A stretch of DNA of 64,000 bases. Source: Pagrus major (taxonomy: Eukaryota; Chordata; Actinopteri; Spariformes; Sparidae). The position numbers were made by a program, and so were the translations under genes. The notes beneath the pieces were generated by a model. It had not been told where the DNA came from, did no database searches, and saw only the letters and a program-made list of their open reading frames with translations. The stretch lies in assembly GCF_040436345.1 (NCBI RefSeq), contig NC_133227.1, positions 19,838,671-19,902,670 of the forward strand, in the 5' to 3' direction. Positions 11,661 through 25,112 of the stretch are shown piece after piece. Position 1 is the stretch's first letter, and every line of letters starts with the position of its first letter.

Positions 11661-12415
11661 CTCTGTAGGCAATAACACAACCACTGCTGCTCTAGAGGAT
11701 CATTCTTAGAAGACATAATCATCGATATGGGGATTGTTTTTTAGCTCTTAACGTTGAGGTAGGTCATTATTCACTGATTTTTATCAGATTGTTGTCCTGA
11801 ATGTGAAACCACTGGAGTGAATGCTCCATCCTTGACATGAAGCTTAGTGGGCCGGGCCTCATGAGCCAAACATCTACTCTTTGTGAGGTATCTCATTATG
11901 AGTAGCTGCCACTGGAAGCAAACATCTTCTATTAACCAGCAGTCGTGTTTCAGCAGCTCCCTCTTGTTTTAGCTTAGCTTCAAGGCCTCATTGTGTGTTA
12001 TAACAAACCTGTCTGCTATCCACATGGGGGCTGACTACACCAATGTTTATTGAGTTGGAGAGGAGTGGCCTGCACCCCCTCCCTCCCTCCCTCCTGAAAT
12101 TAGATCACCCAACTGTAAATCACATGGACACTGCTGAGATGATTTGAGCCTATTACTCTCTCCTCATGATGGCTGCTGTAATCCAAGAAGCATCCGTGTG
12201 GTCGACACCGTGTGTGGATTAAATGAATCTTTTTAAATACATGTTGGAGCTGTTCTCATTTAATTCACATGGATTTGAATGTGTGACAAAAGAAAACACA
12301 GAAGGTAGAAATGGAAAAAGAGATGCACGGATGAGACATTAGCAAAGCTGCTGCCAAAGGTCAAACAAGGCCATGTTTTAGACTTAATATTTTGTGAAGA
12401 TACTTTCTGCCGTGG
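11661..12415. other. Intergenic upstream of rab39b, nothing recognised
   Basis: No coding signal or RNA gene. A ccctccctccctcc tract at about 12076-12095 is simple sequence. Confidence 0.4.
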
Positions 12416-12419
12416 TTTT

Positions 12420-12800
12420 TTGTTTTCTTAAAGGAAGAATTCACCCAAAAGATTAAAATTAATTAATTATCTACTCACCACCAAGTCCGGCTATGTTTCA
12501 TAGTCCACAAAACATTTCTGGAGCCTAAACAACTGAAGTAAATGGGGACTAAATAAAACAGAAAAAACACAAAGTGGCTCCATAGTCCTTATTCACACAG
12601 CGACCAGTTTCCTCCAACACCATGGGTGTGCTGTGTTCCAGGTTGCAAGTCGTATAAACGTAGGGATCTGACAAATAGATACCATCAGCAACTAAAAAGA
12701 TGATTTGTAGTGAAAATCTGGAGGGACATCGGCCATATTTCAAGATAAAACACCAAAGTTGATAACCGGTTAGCTAATGTTAGCATTCAACCACTTCCTA
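12420..12800. repeat. Interspersed repeat (gaattcacccaaaa ... acatccggtgtg)
   Basis: Begins with aaaggaagaattcacccaaaa and ctactcaccacca, and ends in cacttcctagc / acatccggtg phrases typical of a dispersed percomorph repeat. The phrase aatctggagggac occurs here (about 12715) and again at about 13407 in rab39b intron 1, so a second fragment of the family sits there. The 64-codon minus-strand open frame inside it is not a gene. Confidence 0.6.
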
Positions 12801-13090
12801 GCTTTTTGTTACATCCGGTGTGTTTTGCCCCTGAGGGCCAAGTGAAGAATTTTTTTTTCTGGTGATCCATTTTTAAGAATTGGTCGAATTAATGTTATAG
12901 GTCTATAAATTAAAGGATTAGAGCTGAAACGATTGATCACATTTTCCAAACAAAAATACAAAAAAAAGCTTTGAGGATTTGCTGCTTTTCTTTGTCATAT
13001 GATTGTAAACTCAGCATCTCTGGATTGTTGGTCTAGCAGTGAATGAGCGACTGAATGATTCTATCTCCCCGTAGATTTTTATTCTGGTGA

Positions 13091-14293
<1,203 letters not shown>

Positions 14294-15325
14294 TTTACCT
14301 GACAGGTGGTAAAAAAAAAACTCAAGCGGACTCCATCTTGTAGGAGATCTCTCTCGTCTCAGACAGTTTTTTGGGACTCATAATAATCCCCTGCTCAGTT
14401 ACACACCTCTCTATATAAATAAGACATTGTTTCATCTTTCAGGTGCCTGTTTATGGCTCCAAACTTAAGACACTTGATGTTCCCAACAGGCGTAGAAGCA
14501 CAAGAAGCATCCTAAGCCCCTCACTGTTCTGTGTGCATGTGTGTGTGACTGTATTAGTCCTGCAGCTCTTACCAACACTTCAGCTTTACTGCACTTTTTT
14601 GGCCTTTCCTGATGTGTACAGTTATACTCCAGTGGCCAGTTATGTCGTTACAGCGTGGTGTGAGCCTCTTCCTTTTCATGCATAATACTCTGAATATATT
14701 GGGACCTTAGACTATTATCCAGTGGGAGACATGAGACAGAAAGAGATCTTTACTGATTGTACTGCATTTTAAAATCCAGGTGGTTTAGCACATAAAGAGA
14801 GTGGAGGGAGATGAACCAAAGTTTCAGACTCGGTCGTATTTGTTTGTCTGACTGCGACCTGCTGATGACTGCTGAAGAAAGAGTTTGCACTGTGAAAATG
14901 TTTCATGTTGTTTGCTGAAAGGAAAAGTTAGCATAGCTGCTTACTGATAGCCATTATAACTTCTTTTTTTAAAAATCAATATGGTAAGTATACCCAGATC
15001 ATGTTTACCAGACTGTGTTGGTTCACTTGTGACAGTTAAGATATTTAAACCTTTTGTATGGAAACCCAAAGTCTACAATACTAAATAAAAAAATAAAAAA
15101 TGAAATAGATAATTACATCAATAAACTGTGTAAAATATTTGAATTAATCAAAGAAATTATTATAACTCAAGTCATGATCATTTATTTTATATTTTTATTT
15201 CAAAATGCCCTTTTTTTCATCATGACATTTTCCATATCACGTTTTATTTAATGATGCCACTTTTCATGACAGTGATGTTGTTGCCTGTCCCAGTCAATCA
15301 CGCGCCCCAGATTGCCACGATTCAG

Positions 15326-15352
15326 AAGCTAAGCTAAGCTAAGCTAAGCTAA
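15326..15352. repeat. Short (AAGCT)n array
   Basis: Five consecutive aagct/agcta units. The same pentamer makes up part of the foldback element at 3422-3800, so this may be a fragment of it. Confidence 0.7.
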
Positions 15353-16276
15353 TTGGCTAAATTTGATGGAATATGAAAAAGTCGCATAATAATGAAACTA
15401 ACAAAAATATGAAAAAATAATTTAAAAAATCATGAAAAATATCAGTATGAGATAAAAACATTAACCCCTTAAAAAAAGGGTAAAATAACATTTCATGATA
15501 ATTTATGAAATAATAATAAAATACATAAATTATTCATGTATTAATTTATGTAATAATTGATTTGATATTGGACACTTTGGGACTCCATACTTCTGGAGTT
15601 TGTTTGAATATGGAGCCTGCTCTTAAACGTTACATGACGCCTTCAAGGTCATACTCTCTTCTCACGCTTATGCCTACAATCCATTTATAGATTCAATCTG
15701 TTACATATTTATAATCAATGCATGCCTCCAGTTGAACTCAAATTTTTCCAAAGAAAGAAAACAAGTTTTTATTTTTGATAAAAATGTAAATAGCCACTTC
15801 ACTCAGTACTGAATCTCATCAGGAGCAGAATTAATCGAGTGTCTGATTTGTTACTTGGGTATATCTGGCGCAATGACAAAAAATGTATGTGAAACACAGA
15901 AAGTGAACAAATTAAGATTATTTGAACCCTCCTGCAGATTGTTAGCATTAATATCCGGATGTTAAGAAAGAACAGTGGGTGAGTTCATATATTTTAACTG
16001 TGCAGTAGAAGTGTCTCTTTCGAGTGCCTTTTGGAAGAAAGAAGCCTAAACACACAAAATCAACTTCCTGTTCATAGATACAACTGTGTATTTATCCTGT
16101 GAATATTAAGATCTAAACTGTAAGATGGCAGGAAACACATTGGTCTCACGATACACAACCTGTAAATAATTCATTTAAAAAAAATCCACCCCCGATAAAG
16201 CCGACTCTTTGATGTTGTTGTGACTCTGAGATTATAATAGCACAAGTGTCATCGATTATAAACGCCTGGAGGCATT

Positions 16277-16282
16277 AATAAA
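16277..16282 (+). terminator. Candidate rab39b polyadenylation signal
   Basis: AATAAA followed 25-45 bp downstream by tatgttgctctttg, a T/G-rich element. It is one of few canonical signals on the plus strand after the gene. Confidence 0.35.
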
Positions 16283-16354
16283 GATTTGCCTTGTGCAAAG
16301 ATTGGAGGTATGTTGCTCTTTGTACCATGAACCTGACAGTAACGCTGTGTGTGA

Positions 16355-16368
16355 CCACTAGAGGGCGG
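16355..16368 (+). promoter_or_regulatory. CTCF-like motif, forward orientation
   Basis: CCACTAGAGGGCGG fits the CTCF core consensus CCASYAGRKGGCRS at all 14 positions. It lies between the 3' ends of rab39b and slc7a3. Binding is not shown; the motif can also occur in repeats. Confidence 0.5.
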
Positions 16369-17324
16369 CTGTATCATGTGGAGAAGGGAGGGAGAGGGAA
16401 CCGTCAATATCGATATGGACCAGACTTATATTATCAATATCACATAAAAAGTCTTGAGACCAGATAGACTGGACGGCCAGTAAATTTTCATTTATAAATG
16501 GTTCCTTTACATGAATTAGTCATAATGAGGCCCTTTTTTTCTTTACTTTCATGTTTGGTCCACTTTATTTTACAGATAAGTGTTGTAGTAGGTCTCAAGA
16601 CCACTTTTTGAAGATCTCTGTCGTGTGTTTGAATACAGTCTGTACTTCATGATGGTGACCATGAAAAACAAGAGTCACACAGAAAACCTGATGCTTGGAC
16701 AAAAAGTTATATTGTATTTCGTCGATGATCAAACATGGAAAGGCAGTGTTAGAATAACGATGGTCAAGTTAATTGCAGCTCCTTCATATGTGTATTTGTT
16801 TGCTCATGGAAAACAAAGTCAAACTCCCATAAAATGCACCCCTGTAGGTGCTTTCTGATGTAAATGACAATCAGATACATTTTAAGAATACCTATTCTTT
16901 GCATGTTCCACATTTTATTTTTGTTTAATGCAGTGTGGGACTCGCACTGGTCTTGGTCTTGACTTGGTCTCAACACCTTTAAGTCTTGGTCTTGTCTCGG
17001 TCTCAATACACTCTGGACTTGGTCTTGTTTAAGCTGGTCTTGACCTCAACACTGCATATGAGGTACTTACTGTAATATGGACAGGTGAGCAAGGTGAGCA
17101 AGAGAAACCTGTCTGTGAATTGACTGTTTCATCTGCTATTTGCATCTCATGAGTTTACACGTTTGTATAAACTTTAGTTAATAGTTATTTCACCGTTAAC
17201 AACTAAATACTTTATAAACCATTTATTAATTCATTGTTTATTGTAAAGCTGCAAATTATGTTTATAAACCTCTACAAATGGTTTACAAAGTATTTCAGTT
17301 CGGTAACAATGAAATGGTTATTAA
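16369..17324. other. Intergenic, nothing firm
   Basis: Contains repeated gtcttggtcttgactt phrases at about 16950-17045, which look like an old simple-sequence expansion. No gene seen. Confidence 0.4.
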
Positions 17325-17622
17325 TTAAAGGGGCACTATGTAGTTTTGGAGAAGAAACTCTAACTCATACTTTTAATATTTACAATATTAATGATTTAAT
17401 AATACAAACTCAGAATTATTTGTTTTTTCCATAACTGAATAAACCAGCTGAGAGGAAAATAAGGTCCCCAGAACACTGTTTGAAGCTAGAAAGGTGGCAG
17501 GGTCCGCCACATATAAACAAAGTAAAACAGTATGAAACTGTGTTGTCCTTTAAGGTCAGTTTGTTTATTCAGTCATGAAAACAAAGAGTTTGTTCATTTA
17601 GTTTGTTTAGTCATAGTGACAC
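17325..17622. repeat. TIR element, copy 1 (ttaaagg-gcactatgt type)
   Basis: Begins ttaaaggggcactatgtag. The interior contains aggtccccagaacactg, gaaaggtggcagggtccgcc and cagtcatgaaaacaaagag. A second copy at 39640-39915 has the same terminus but its interior in the opposite orientation, as expected for a terminal-inverted-repeat element inserted both ways round. Non-coding. Confidence 0.7.
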
Positions 17623-18006
17623 CTCCTCACGCTGTCTGACTCAGGCAATGATTCAGAAACAAGTTATTAATCTTGACAAACAAGTTTTTTTAGAGCGTGT
17701 TAAGGCCTGCGGCTGGATATAAAAATGTGCGGTGAATGCTCATATTGTTCTTTTAGTAAAATCAATTAGTAAATAAACCACTACTACTGGTAGCTTTAAC
17801 GTAGGCCTGAAATTGTTGTAGTCAGGAGTTTCAAAGTAAGTAAAACAGCCCGAGGGTAGAGTCTTGACATAGTTGTTAGCATCTCAATAAAAAAAGTTGC
17901 TTCAACAGCCTCTGGCATTCAGCTCATACTTAGACAATGTCTTTAAGAAATAAAAAGATAGATAAAACACAGAGAGGTTTGTCTGCCATAAAGCAAGAAT
18001 CATCAT

Positions 18007-18012
18007 TTTATT
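18007..18012 (-). terminator. Candidate slc7a3 polyadenylation signal
   Basis: tttatt on the plus strand reads AATAAA on the minus strand, followed downstream (lower coordinates) by a TCTGTGTTTT stretch. If used, the slc7a3 3' UTR is about 2.6 kb. Inferred only. Confidence 0.3.
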
Positions 18013-20615
18013 TTTAAAAAAAACATTGAAAATACAGCTCGTTTTTGTACATGACAGCCAGTATGTACAGGATATAAAACAGAAAGACAAAAATAGATAA
18101 TTGCTGTTAACGAGTCAGCACTGAGAGGGGAGATGATGGTATTGACTTTTGGAAAAAAAAGGCACAAGGGCTGGGTATGAAGAGCTCTGCGTGATATGAG
18201 TCACAGCCACATCACGTAACCTTTTAATGACAAATTAACTCTTCCTGGGATTCATCATCGAGAAAGCACACGAGTGCCAATCTCCAGGCAAATGTCTCGA
18301 GCCTCAGATTATGTGTAATACATGACGGATTCTTTGTTTGAGCAGCCCCGGTGCCTCTCTCAGGCAGGTGGATCGCTTCTTTAGGCACCAGATAAATCCA
18401 TTCACATCATCCAGAAACACTGGCTGAATCCAACTGAACACCCTCCCTCCTCTACAGATATTTCGGGAGATATGTCAACATCTGACAGGTCTGAAGGGGG
18501 GAGCAACATCTTGTAAAACTCTGCAGGAATGCTCCAATACTACATCCAGTAAGACCATTTTATCTGAAAAAGGATCTGTATAGTGTGGATTTCAGCAGCA
18601 TCAGGTGTCAAATGAAATGCCTTCAAGTGTAATTCAAAAAACCATCTCTTACAATTAAGTTCATATTTTAACAAAAGTACGTTTGTATAATTTACAGCAT
18701 TATACAAATACAAGATAGATACTGTACAGTCTACAGTAAAGCACTTTACTAGAACAACAAAAAAAATATGCTATTAACAATAAGTTATGTTGACTCCAGA
18801 GGATTGGGGGTAGAAAGAGTTTAAATTACACAATTTAGAGACCAACTGTTAGTGGGTCATTCTCCATTTGTGGAAAGCTTAGCTTCCCAAAAACACGTTC
18901 ATTTGGTCAGGAAGGATATCACAATTAAATCATTTGGAAAAAAGAGAAACAAACATTGTGAGCAAAAACATCAGCACGCTAAAAACTGTACATGTAACGA
19001 TTAAAATACATCTAAAAAGCATATTAATTGATTGAGGAACGACGAAAAGGCAAAAATGACGAACGCTATCCGAGACAAAACAAGACTAGCAACATTTAAA
19101 TATTAACAAAGCTATCAGAAAACAAAGTTTAGTAGTAAAAATAAAATACAGTTGAATAAAATACAAGTGATGGCTGCTTAACAGACGAAGCTGCCAAGAA
19201 CGAGTTTCAATTGAAACTAAAAACAGAACCTTTGTGAAAAAATCTAATTTTCACAAGAAAGTAAAAAAAAAGAAAAGAAAAGATATTTTAGTGGTGATTA
19301 AAGACAGGCCCTCGTTAACAAAGAGACCCCCAGCTCCCAGACACCAAAGAGACAATTCATTGACTGGATTTTTTAATGCGCTATTCGTCGATAACTCAAT
19401 AAGCAGCTTGTTATGTGCAAATCTATCAGCTTCCTCAGATCTGCCAAACACATCTGGGTACAGCCTTGCAAACATGTAAATTAAACCTGGTTATTTACAA
19501 TTCATACAGATCTTTCCATGCACTCTTATATCCAACCTAATAAAAGCCAATAAGTTTATGAAAATATATGTTTTAGAATAACATATGGATCAAGTTTAGA
19601 CTGCGGTAAGTAGCAGAGCGAAGAGCAGAGATTAAATCGTATAACTCCTGCTTTCTTTTGCTCTTTTTACTTCAGTTTCAGGATTAAAAAAAGGACGTTT
19701 ACGGGTGTAAAAGCTGCTCATCGTCCACAAAATGCCCGTGAATCATGGCAAAATATACAAGAAGCGACTGATTTCATACGATTCAAAAACGCTGCTGCGT
19801 ACGCATACTGGCCAGCTGTTCTCTGGGAGCAGGGGGTCCAAAGGCGATAGTGTGTTTAAAAAAAACATTACCAATCTGTAAAGCATGTACTTAAACCTCA
19901 GACATTGAACCGCACTGTATAGATGACATCGGCCGTGTGCTACTGACCTATTGGCATTTTTGCGGCCCTGACTTACACCGTCAACCGCACAGCTGCAGAG
20001 CTACCCTGTTCACACGAAAACAAAACAGGAAGGTGTAACAAACTGGGAACAGTAAACTACACGTTAACCCTACTGACAACTATTCATGTTTTTCACACAG
20101 TTTGAAGTCTAGCTCACGGATCCAGGTCTCTCAACGGCTGTAAACTCACTGTCTCAAGTCATAATTTGTTTTTCATGTGCCGATGACTGCACACAAAGCT
20201 ACAGCGCACTGACAGCAGCGAAGAAGCAAAGACTAAATTGGTATAGTGTAACATTCTTCCAGTTAATGGAAACTTCACGAGAAGCGCCACAGTACTCTTT
20301 GTTAGTTCAGTTCATTTGAAGCAGGTTTCACAGGTAGATCTCCAGAGGGCTAAGGCTAAGTACAAACAGATAGATTAAAACAAAACACACGGACCAGAAG
20401 TGGCTCTGTCACAGTGTCTAGCCGTCAAGTTAGTTAGCCTCTGAGTGAGAGGTAAGATGTGTGTGGCGTTTTCTTGCCTCCTCTTCCTTTTAAACCCAGG
20501 GCTGCGTTCCAGGGCCGCCTACACTGCGGCGTTTGGCTGCCAGTTCGACCAGACGGCCAAAAAACAAATGAGTGTAGATGATCTGCAACACTCCCCAGGT
20601 CTACGTCAGTCTGTA
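18013..20615 (-). other. Probable long 3' UTR of slc7a3
   Basis: This 2.6-kb stretch follows the slc7a3 stop codon, lacks recognisable dispersed repeats (unlike most flanks in the window) and holds no supported gene. That absence of repeats, together with a candidate signal at its far end, suggests transcribed 3' UTR, but the extent is not proven. Confidence 0.4.
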
Positions 20616-23600
20616 TCAGGGGCTGCCCGCTTCCACGTCGCTGTCATCGGGAGCGCCTTTGTAGATCGGGCTCTTGCTCTGCAGCGCGGGCTCGTATTTG
20701 CGCGGGGATGACCTGTTGGCTGCTTCGCTGCTGTTCCTAATACCATAGAAGAAGTAGATGGCGAAACCTGGAGGGGAGGAAAGAGAGAGAAGAGGAGGTT
20801 ATGCAACAGTTACATGCAGGGTTTATACAGCTTTAAAAATTCATGCACCTTCAAGGTATCTATAGCAAAAAGTTTCCAGACTCTCATGGCCTTTATCATC
20901 ACATCTAAACTGTTACTATAATAGGCAATATGCAACCGGGCCCGGCAATTTACAAACTACTTGACTTTGAACGACCCCTGTACATGAACATGTAGCACTA
21001 GAAATGGTGATTAAAAAGGATTAAGCTTTACCGATAGCCATCCAGACAGAGAAGCGGATCCATGTACTCATGTCCAGCTGCATCATGAGGTAGATGTTGA
21101 CGAAAACACTGAACAGGGGCAACCAGGGAAGCAGAGGGACCTTGAGGAGACAGGGAAAATAAAGGGTGTAAAAAAAAAAAAAAATCAGCGTAAATCTATT
21201 GTGAAACTGACCCTGCAGCGCCAACTGAGGGAATCAGCTGCTGAGACAGCCTCAGAGTCAACATCAGTGCTATAATTACAAAACAAATAACGTCACGTAG
21301 TCCTGGGTTTGAGCGTTACCTTGAAGGTGAGAGCCTCTTTGCTCTCTGGCTGCCTCCAGATGATGATGACACAGACGGCGCAGAGCAGAGTCAAAATGAC
21401 GACGGGCACCAAGACGCCTGCATGTCCGTCCCGCAGCTTTTCGAGACAGTTGGCCAGGATGACACAGAGTACGGTGATAAAAACGGCTGCAGGGAAACAA
21501 GCAGGAGAGAAAGTTACTTAGGATCGTGGTGGCAAGATGCAGATTAGAACATGCATTTGTCTTATTCTGTTATTCTTACAAATAATAGCAGTGGTAGCGT
21601 AGACGATGGTCCCAGAGGTCTGTGTTGGGTTCTTTCCACTCGGGGAGAAGAGCAGCTTGACGCTGAAGGTCTCTCGGAGCGGCCTCTCCTCCGTCTCCAT
21701 GCCAAACTCGTCACCGCTGTCCCCTCCACTTACAGCTACCTTCTCCCCTTCCACCAGCTCCACCAGCTTCTCTGTCTGGCTGGATGAACTCAGGTTGCCT
21801 GGCTGGTACCTGTAAATAAATGGTATGCTTTGAAACTGCCTTCCTGGAAACTTAATTACAACTTCGAAAGACTTGCTCAAAGAGAAGAAAAGGTGCTTAC
21901 CTGAGGATGAGGACGCAGATGGCCACTAAAGAGTATGCCAACAGAGTTCCAATGGACATGAGGTCGACCAGAGCTGCCAGGTCGAACAGGAAGGCCATGA
22001 GAGCTGTAAGGAGAAGTAAAACCAGATTCATTAGAAACATTTTTCCTGTTAACTTGCTCTGCAAGACAGAAAGAGGAACAAGGAAGAGCTTCAAAAGGCT
22101 CAAGCTGCTCACAACGTAGGCATGAAGGAAAATAAACCTTAATATTCGTAAGTGTGAAGTGTTACTGATCCTGAACAGACAACAAGTCAGAGAGGCTGCT
22201 AGATACAGAGCTGTGACCCACAAATACAAAGCAAAGATGGCTGGCCTGAAGTCATGAGCCAACATGATAAAGAAGATACATACAGACAAAACACACAATC
22301 AAAAAAAAAAAAAAAAAATCACAGTGAACGTACCTGCAACAATACCAGAAGCGATGGTAGCCAGAAGGGGAGTCTTTGTGCGAGTGTTAATCCTGGACAG
22401 GGTACGAAACAGCAGTCCGTCCTCTGCCATGGCGTAGATGACACGGGGCATGGGGAACATGGAGCCGAGGAGACTGAGACAACATTACAGTTAGTGTTAT
22501 ATTTACATATCAAAAGGTTTACGCTGCTGTAAAGGAGCACAGCATAGCAAGAAGTTAATTTCCTTCCTTACCTGGTGGACAGAGCGCAGAGTGAGCCCAC
22601 AGCCACGATGTACCTGGCCGGAGCCCAGCCTACGTGTGTGAAGGCCTCAGGCAGAGGACTCTGTGTGTCCAGCTGGTAATACGGCATCATCAGGGTCAGA
22701 GCAGCAGACACGCCGAAGTAGGCGAAGAAACAGATGAGCAGCGAGGCCACGATGCCAATAGGTATGGAGCGCATGGGGTTCTTTGCTTCTTCACCTGAGG
22801 ACAACAGAGAGAACGGAAGAAGAAGAGGATTAGTTGATAGGAAGAGCTCAAACAAAGAAACAAAATCAGCTTCAGCCGAGCGCTGCTAAAACATGATGTG
22901 GAAATATTGACTAAGTAGTAGGTAGACTCTTGTGTATGTCCTTGGAAACGGCTCCGAAAAGGGCAGGGGCTTTCAAAAAAACTTGGCAGGTGATTGGACA
23001 AACCTTTCAGGGGACACTGTCAAGTAAGAGGCACTTGTCAAACAAGAAGCCCAGTTACAGTAAATACACAAACCTCTGCGCAAACAAGCGCAAGGTCCGG
23101 ATTAAATGCATCCGTGTGTTATGTCACGGTACAATCCTTCCATTGACATATTGCTTGTAAAGGTGATCCACGTATGTGTCAGTTTTTTTGTTCATACCAA
23201 TGAAGAAAGAGTGTGAAGCGAGTGTTTTAATGTCTGTTTATACAGCCAATTTGTGAAGCCCTTCTCTACAGTGATTGTCATGGAAATAGTAAAATTACTC
23301 ACTTGTTGTTGCGATGCAGTCAAAGCCCACAAAGGCGTAGAAGCAGGTGGCAGCACCAGACAGGACTCCAGCGACACCAAACGGAGCAAAACCACCACTG
23401 CCGAAATCGCTCTCAACTCTGAGAGGCAGAAGAAAAGACACAATCAGTGACAGATAAAACACTATAACTACCGTTTCATTGGCAGACAAAGGCAGCGGTC
23501 ATTTACTTGTTTGTCACACTGCCATTGGTCTGGTTTATGAAGCGGAAGTAGTCGTCTTCCGTCAGTTTCCAGTTGGTCGTGTCCCCCTTAACGAAGCCAG

Positions 23601-24864
23601 AGATGATAACGAAGCCGAGAACAACCAGATTGATGCCTGTGAAGATCTTATTCACCAGCGCTGACTCGCTCACGCCAAAGGCCAGAAGTCCTGAGGCCAC
23701 AAAGAACAGGAGGTGGAGGAGGGGGATGTGACGGAGAGAAGAGAGAATTCATAATTCAGCACCAGTGACAACATGTTCTGCTATGTGGGTGGACGTGTTC
23801 ATTACTTCCAACATGCAATCAGTCAGCGAGCGACACCAATCCACCACTCATTTCGCTCTAACACTGCTACTGGCAAGCAACGCAAGCTGTAATATCAGTG
23901 TGACAACTGTTCTGGCTGTTATGTAATGTTTTTCATGAATGCTAACAATGCCTATGGAGAATCAGTGGCGCTCAGCTTGTGCTCACTGAGTTCAGTCAAA
24001 ACTTTAGAGGTGAAACTTTCCAGTTTTTCATAATAAAACAAAACAATTACAGAAAATTGGCAGGAAATGTGCTTCATTTCTTCCTTTCGATTGTTCAGAC
24101 GACCATCAAATTTTACAATTCACAGGAAGTAAAAGTCGTAACAAGGTTCCTGTTGGTTAAACAGGTTTCATCAGCTCTCATATAGAGAGAATAATGGCTG
24201 ATTGTTAACTCACCAGTAAGCAGCAGGATGAGGATGAGGGCAAACAGGTCGGGGTACTCCGCCAGCACCCCTCCTGGCACCTTCATCGCCATGGAGGCTT
24301 TGAAGAAGTCGGAGATCTTTTGCTCGACCAGGTTGTCGAAGGTGGAGCTCCACGCCCTGGCCACACTGGCTGTACCTAAAAGACAAGACAGAAACAGGGT
24401 TATCACAGGAAATACTTTCCATCATTCTTGGTTAAAAAAAAAGAAGTTCTAAATTGATCAATGTTGTTGCTACATTAACAGCAAATTAAAAGCTCACCTA
24501 TTACGTAGGAGAGGATGAGGTTCCACCCTGTGATGAAGGCCCAGATCTCTCCAACCGTCACGTAGCTGTAAAGGTATGCAGAGCCCGTTTTGGGGACACG
24601 GGCACCGAATTCAGCGTAGCATAGGCCGGCCAACATGGAGGACAGAGCAGCGATGAGGAAGCAGAGGACGATAGCGGGTCCTGCTTTTTCCCGGGCGACC
24701 TCGCCTGCGAGGACGTAGACACCGGCGCCGAGCGTGGAGCCCACCCCCAAGGCGATGAGGTCCAGGGTGGACAGGCAGCGGGCGAACTGGGACTCCTCGC
24801 CAGAGCAGTTTAATGCCCGGCGACGCAGCAGGGTTTTGCCAAAGTTGGACAGCTTGCTTGCCAT
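20616..24864 (-). CDS. slc7a3: Cationic amino acid transporter 3 (SLC7A3 / CAT-3)
   Basis: Eleven coding exons on the minus strand: 24864-24498, 24375-24214, 23690-23507, 23418-23303, 22794-22572, 22473-22334, 22003-21901, 21809-21580, 21486-21320, 21140-21032 and 20767-20616. All junctions are GT-AG and the frame holds through 650 codons, within the CAT range. Conserved blocks: [10 protein letters not shown]-like start ([14 protein letters not shown], 27-40), [26 protein letters not shown] (82-91), [58 protein letters not shown] and [10 protein letters not shown]. This predicts 14 membrane helices and a plasma-membrane, sodium-independent uniporter for arginine, lysine and ornithine. CAT-3 versus CAT-1/2 is supported by the snx12-il2rg linkage as on human Xq13.1 and by the sequence. 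The start codon has A at -3 and G at +4. The start exon extends 5' to an acceptor at 25112, so a spliced leader is expected. Confidence 0.95.
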
Positions 24865-25112
24865 ATTTGCTGTGACTGTGTGTGGGCGCTGAACCAGGCT
24901 ATGTGTTTTAAAACGTCAAGTGTGGGTGTGTGTGATTGACACAGCTTAAACAGAACACGTGTGACTGGCCTGACAGTAGGAGTACTTGGGTAGGTGAGCC
25001 GAGTACTTCTTATTGGTCCTTTAGTGGAGGTGTGTTGACAGTCACTCGAGCGCAGAGAGAACAGGAAGTAGCAGGTCTATGGTCACAATATTTAGCAGCA
25101 GCAGATTAGGAC
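24865..25112 (-). other. slc7a3: slc7a3 5' UTR part of the start-codon exon
   Basis: A strong minus-strand splice acceptor (ttgtttcttcacag, ending at 25113) precedes a stretch that runs open to the ATG at 24864 without any upstream ATG. This supports a non-coding leader joined from an upstream exon; the best upstream candidates are at about 33.1 kb and 32.1 kb. Confidence 0.6.

Larger units (their letters stand above)
14294..16282 (+). other. Probable 3' UTR and downstream flank of rab39b
   Basis: No other gene signal lies between the rab39b stop and an AATAAA at 16277-16282 that is followed by a T/G-rich stretch (tatgttgctctttg). If this is the polyadenylation site the 3' UTR is about 2 kb. 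An (AGCTA)n-type short array sits at about 15326-15352 and a strongly AT-rich patch at 15060-15560. The UTR extent is inferred. Confidence 0.35.
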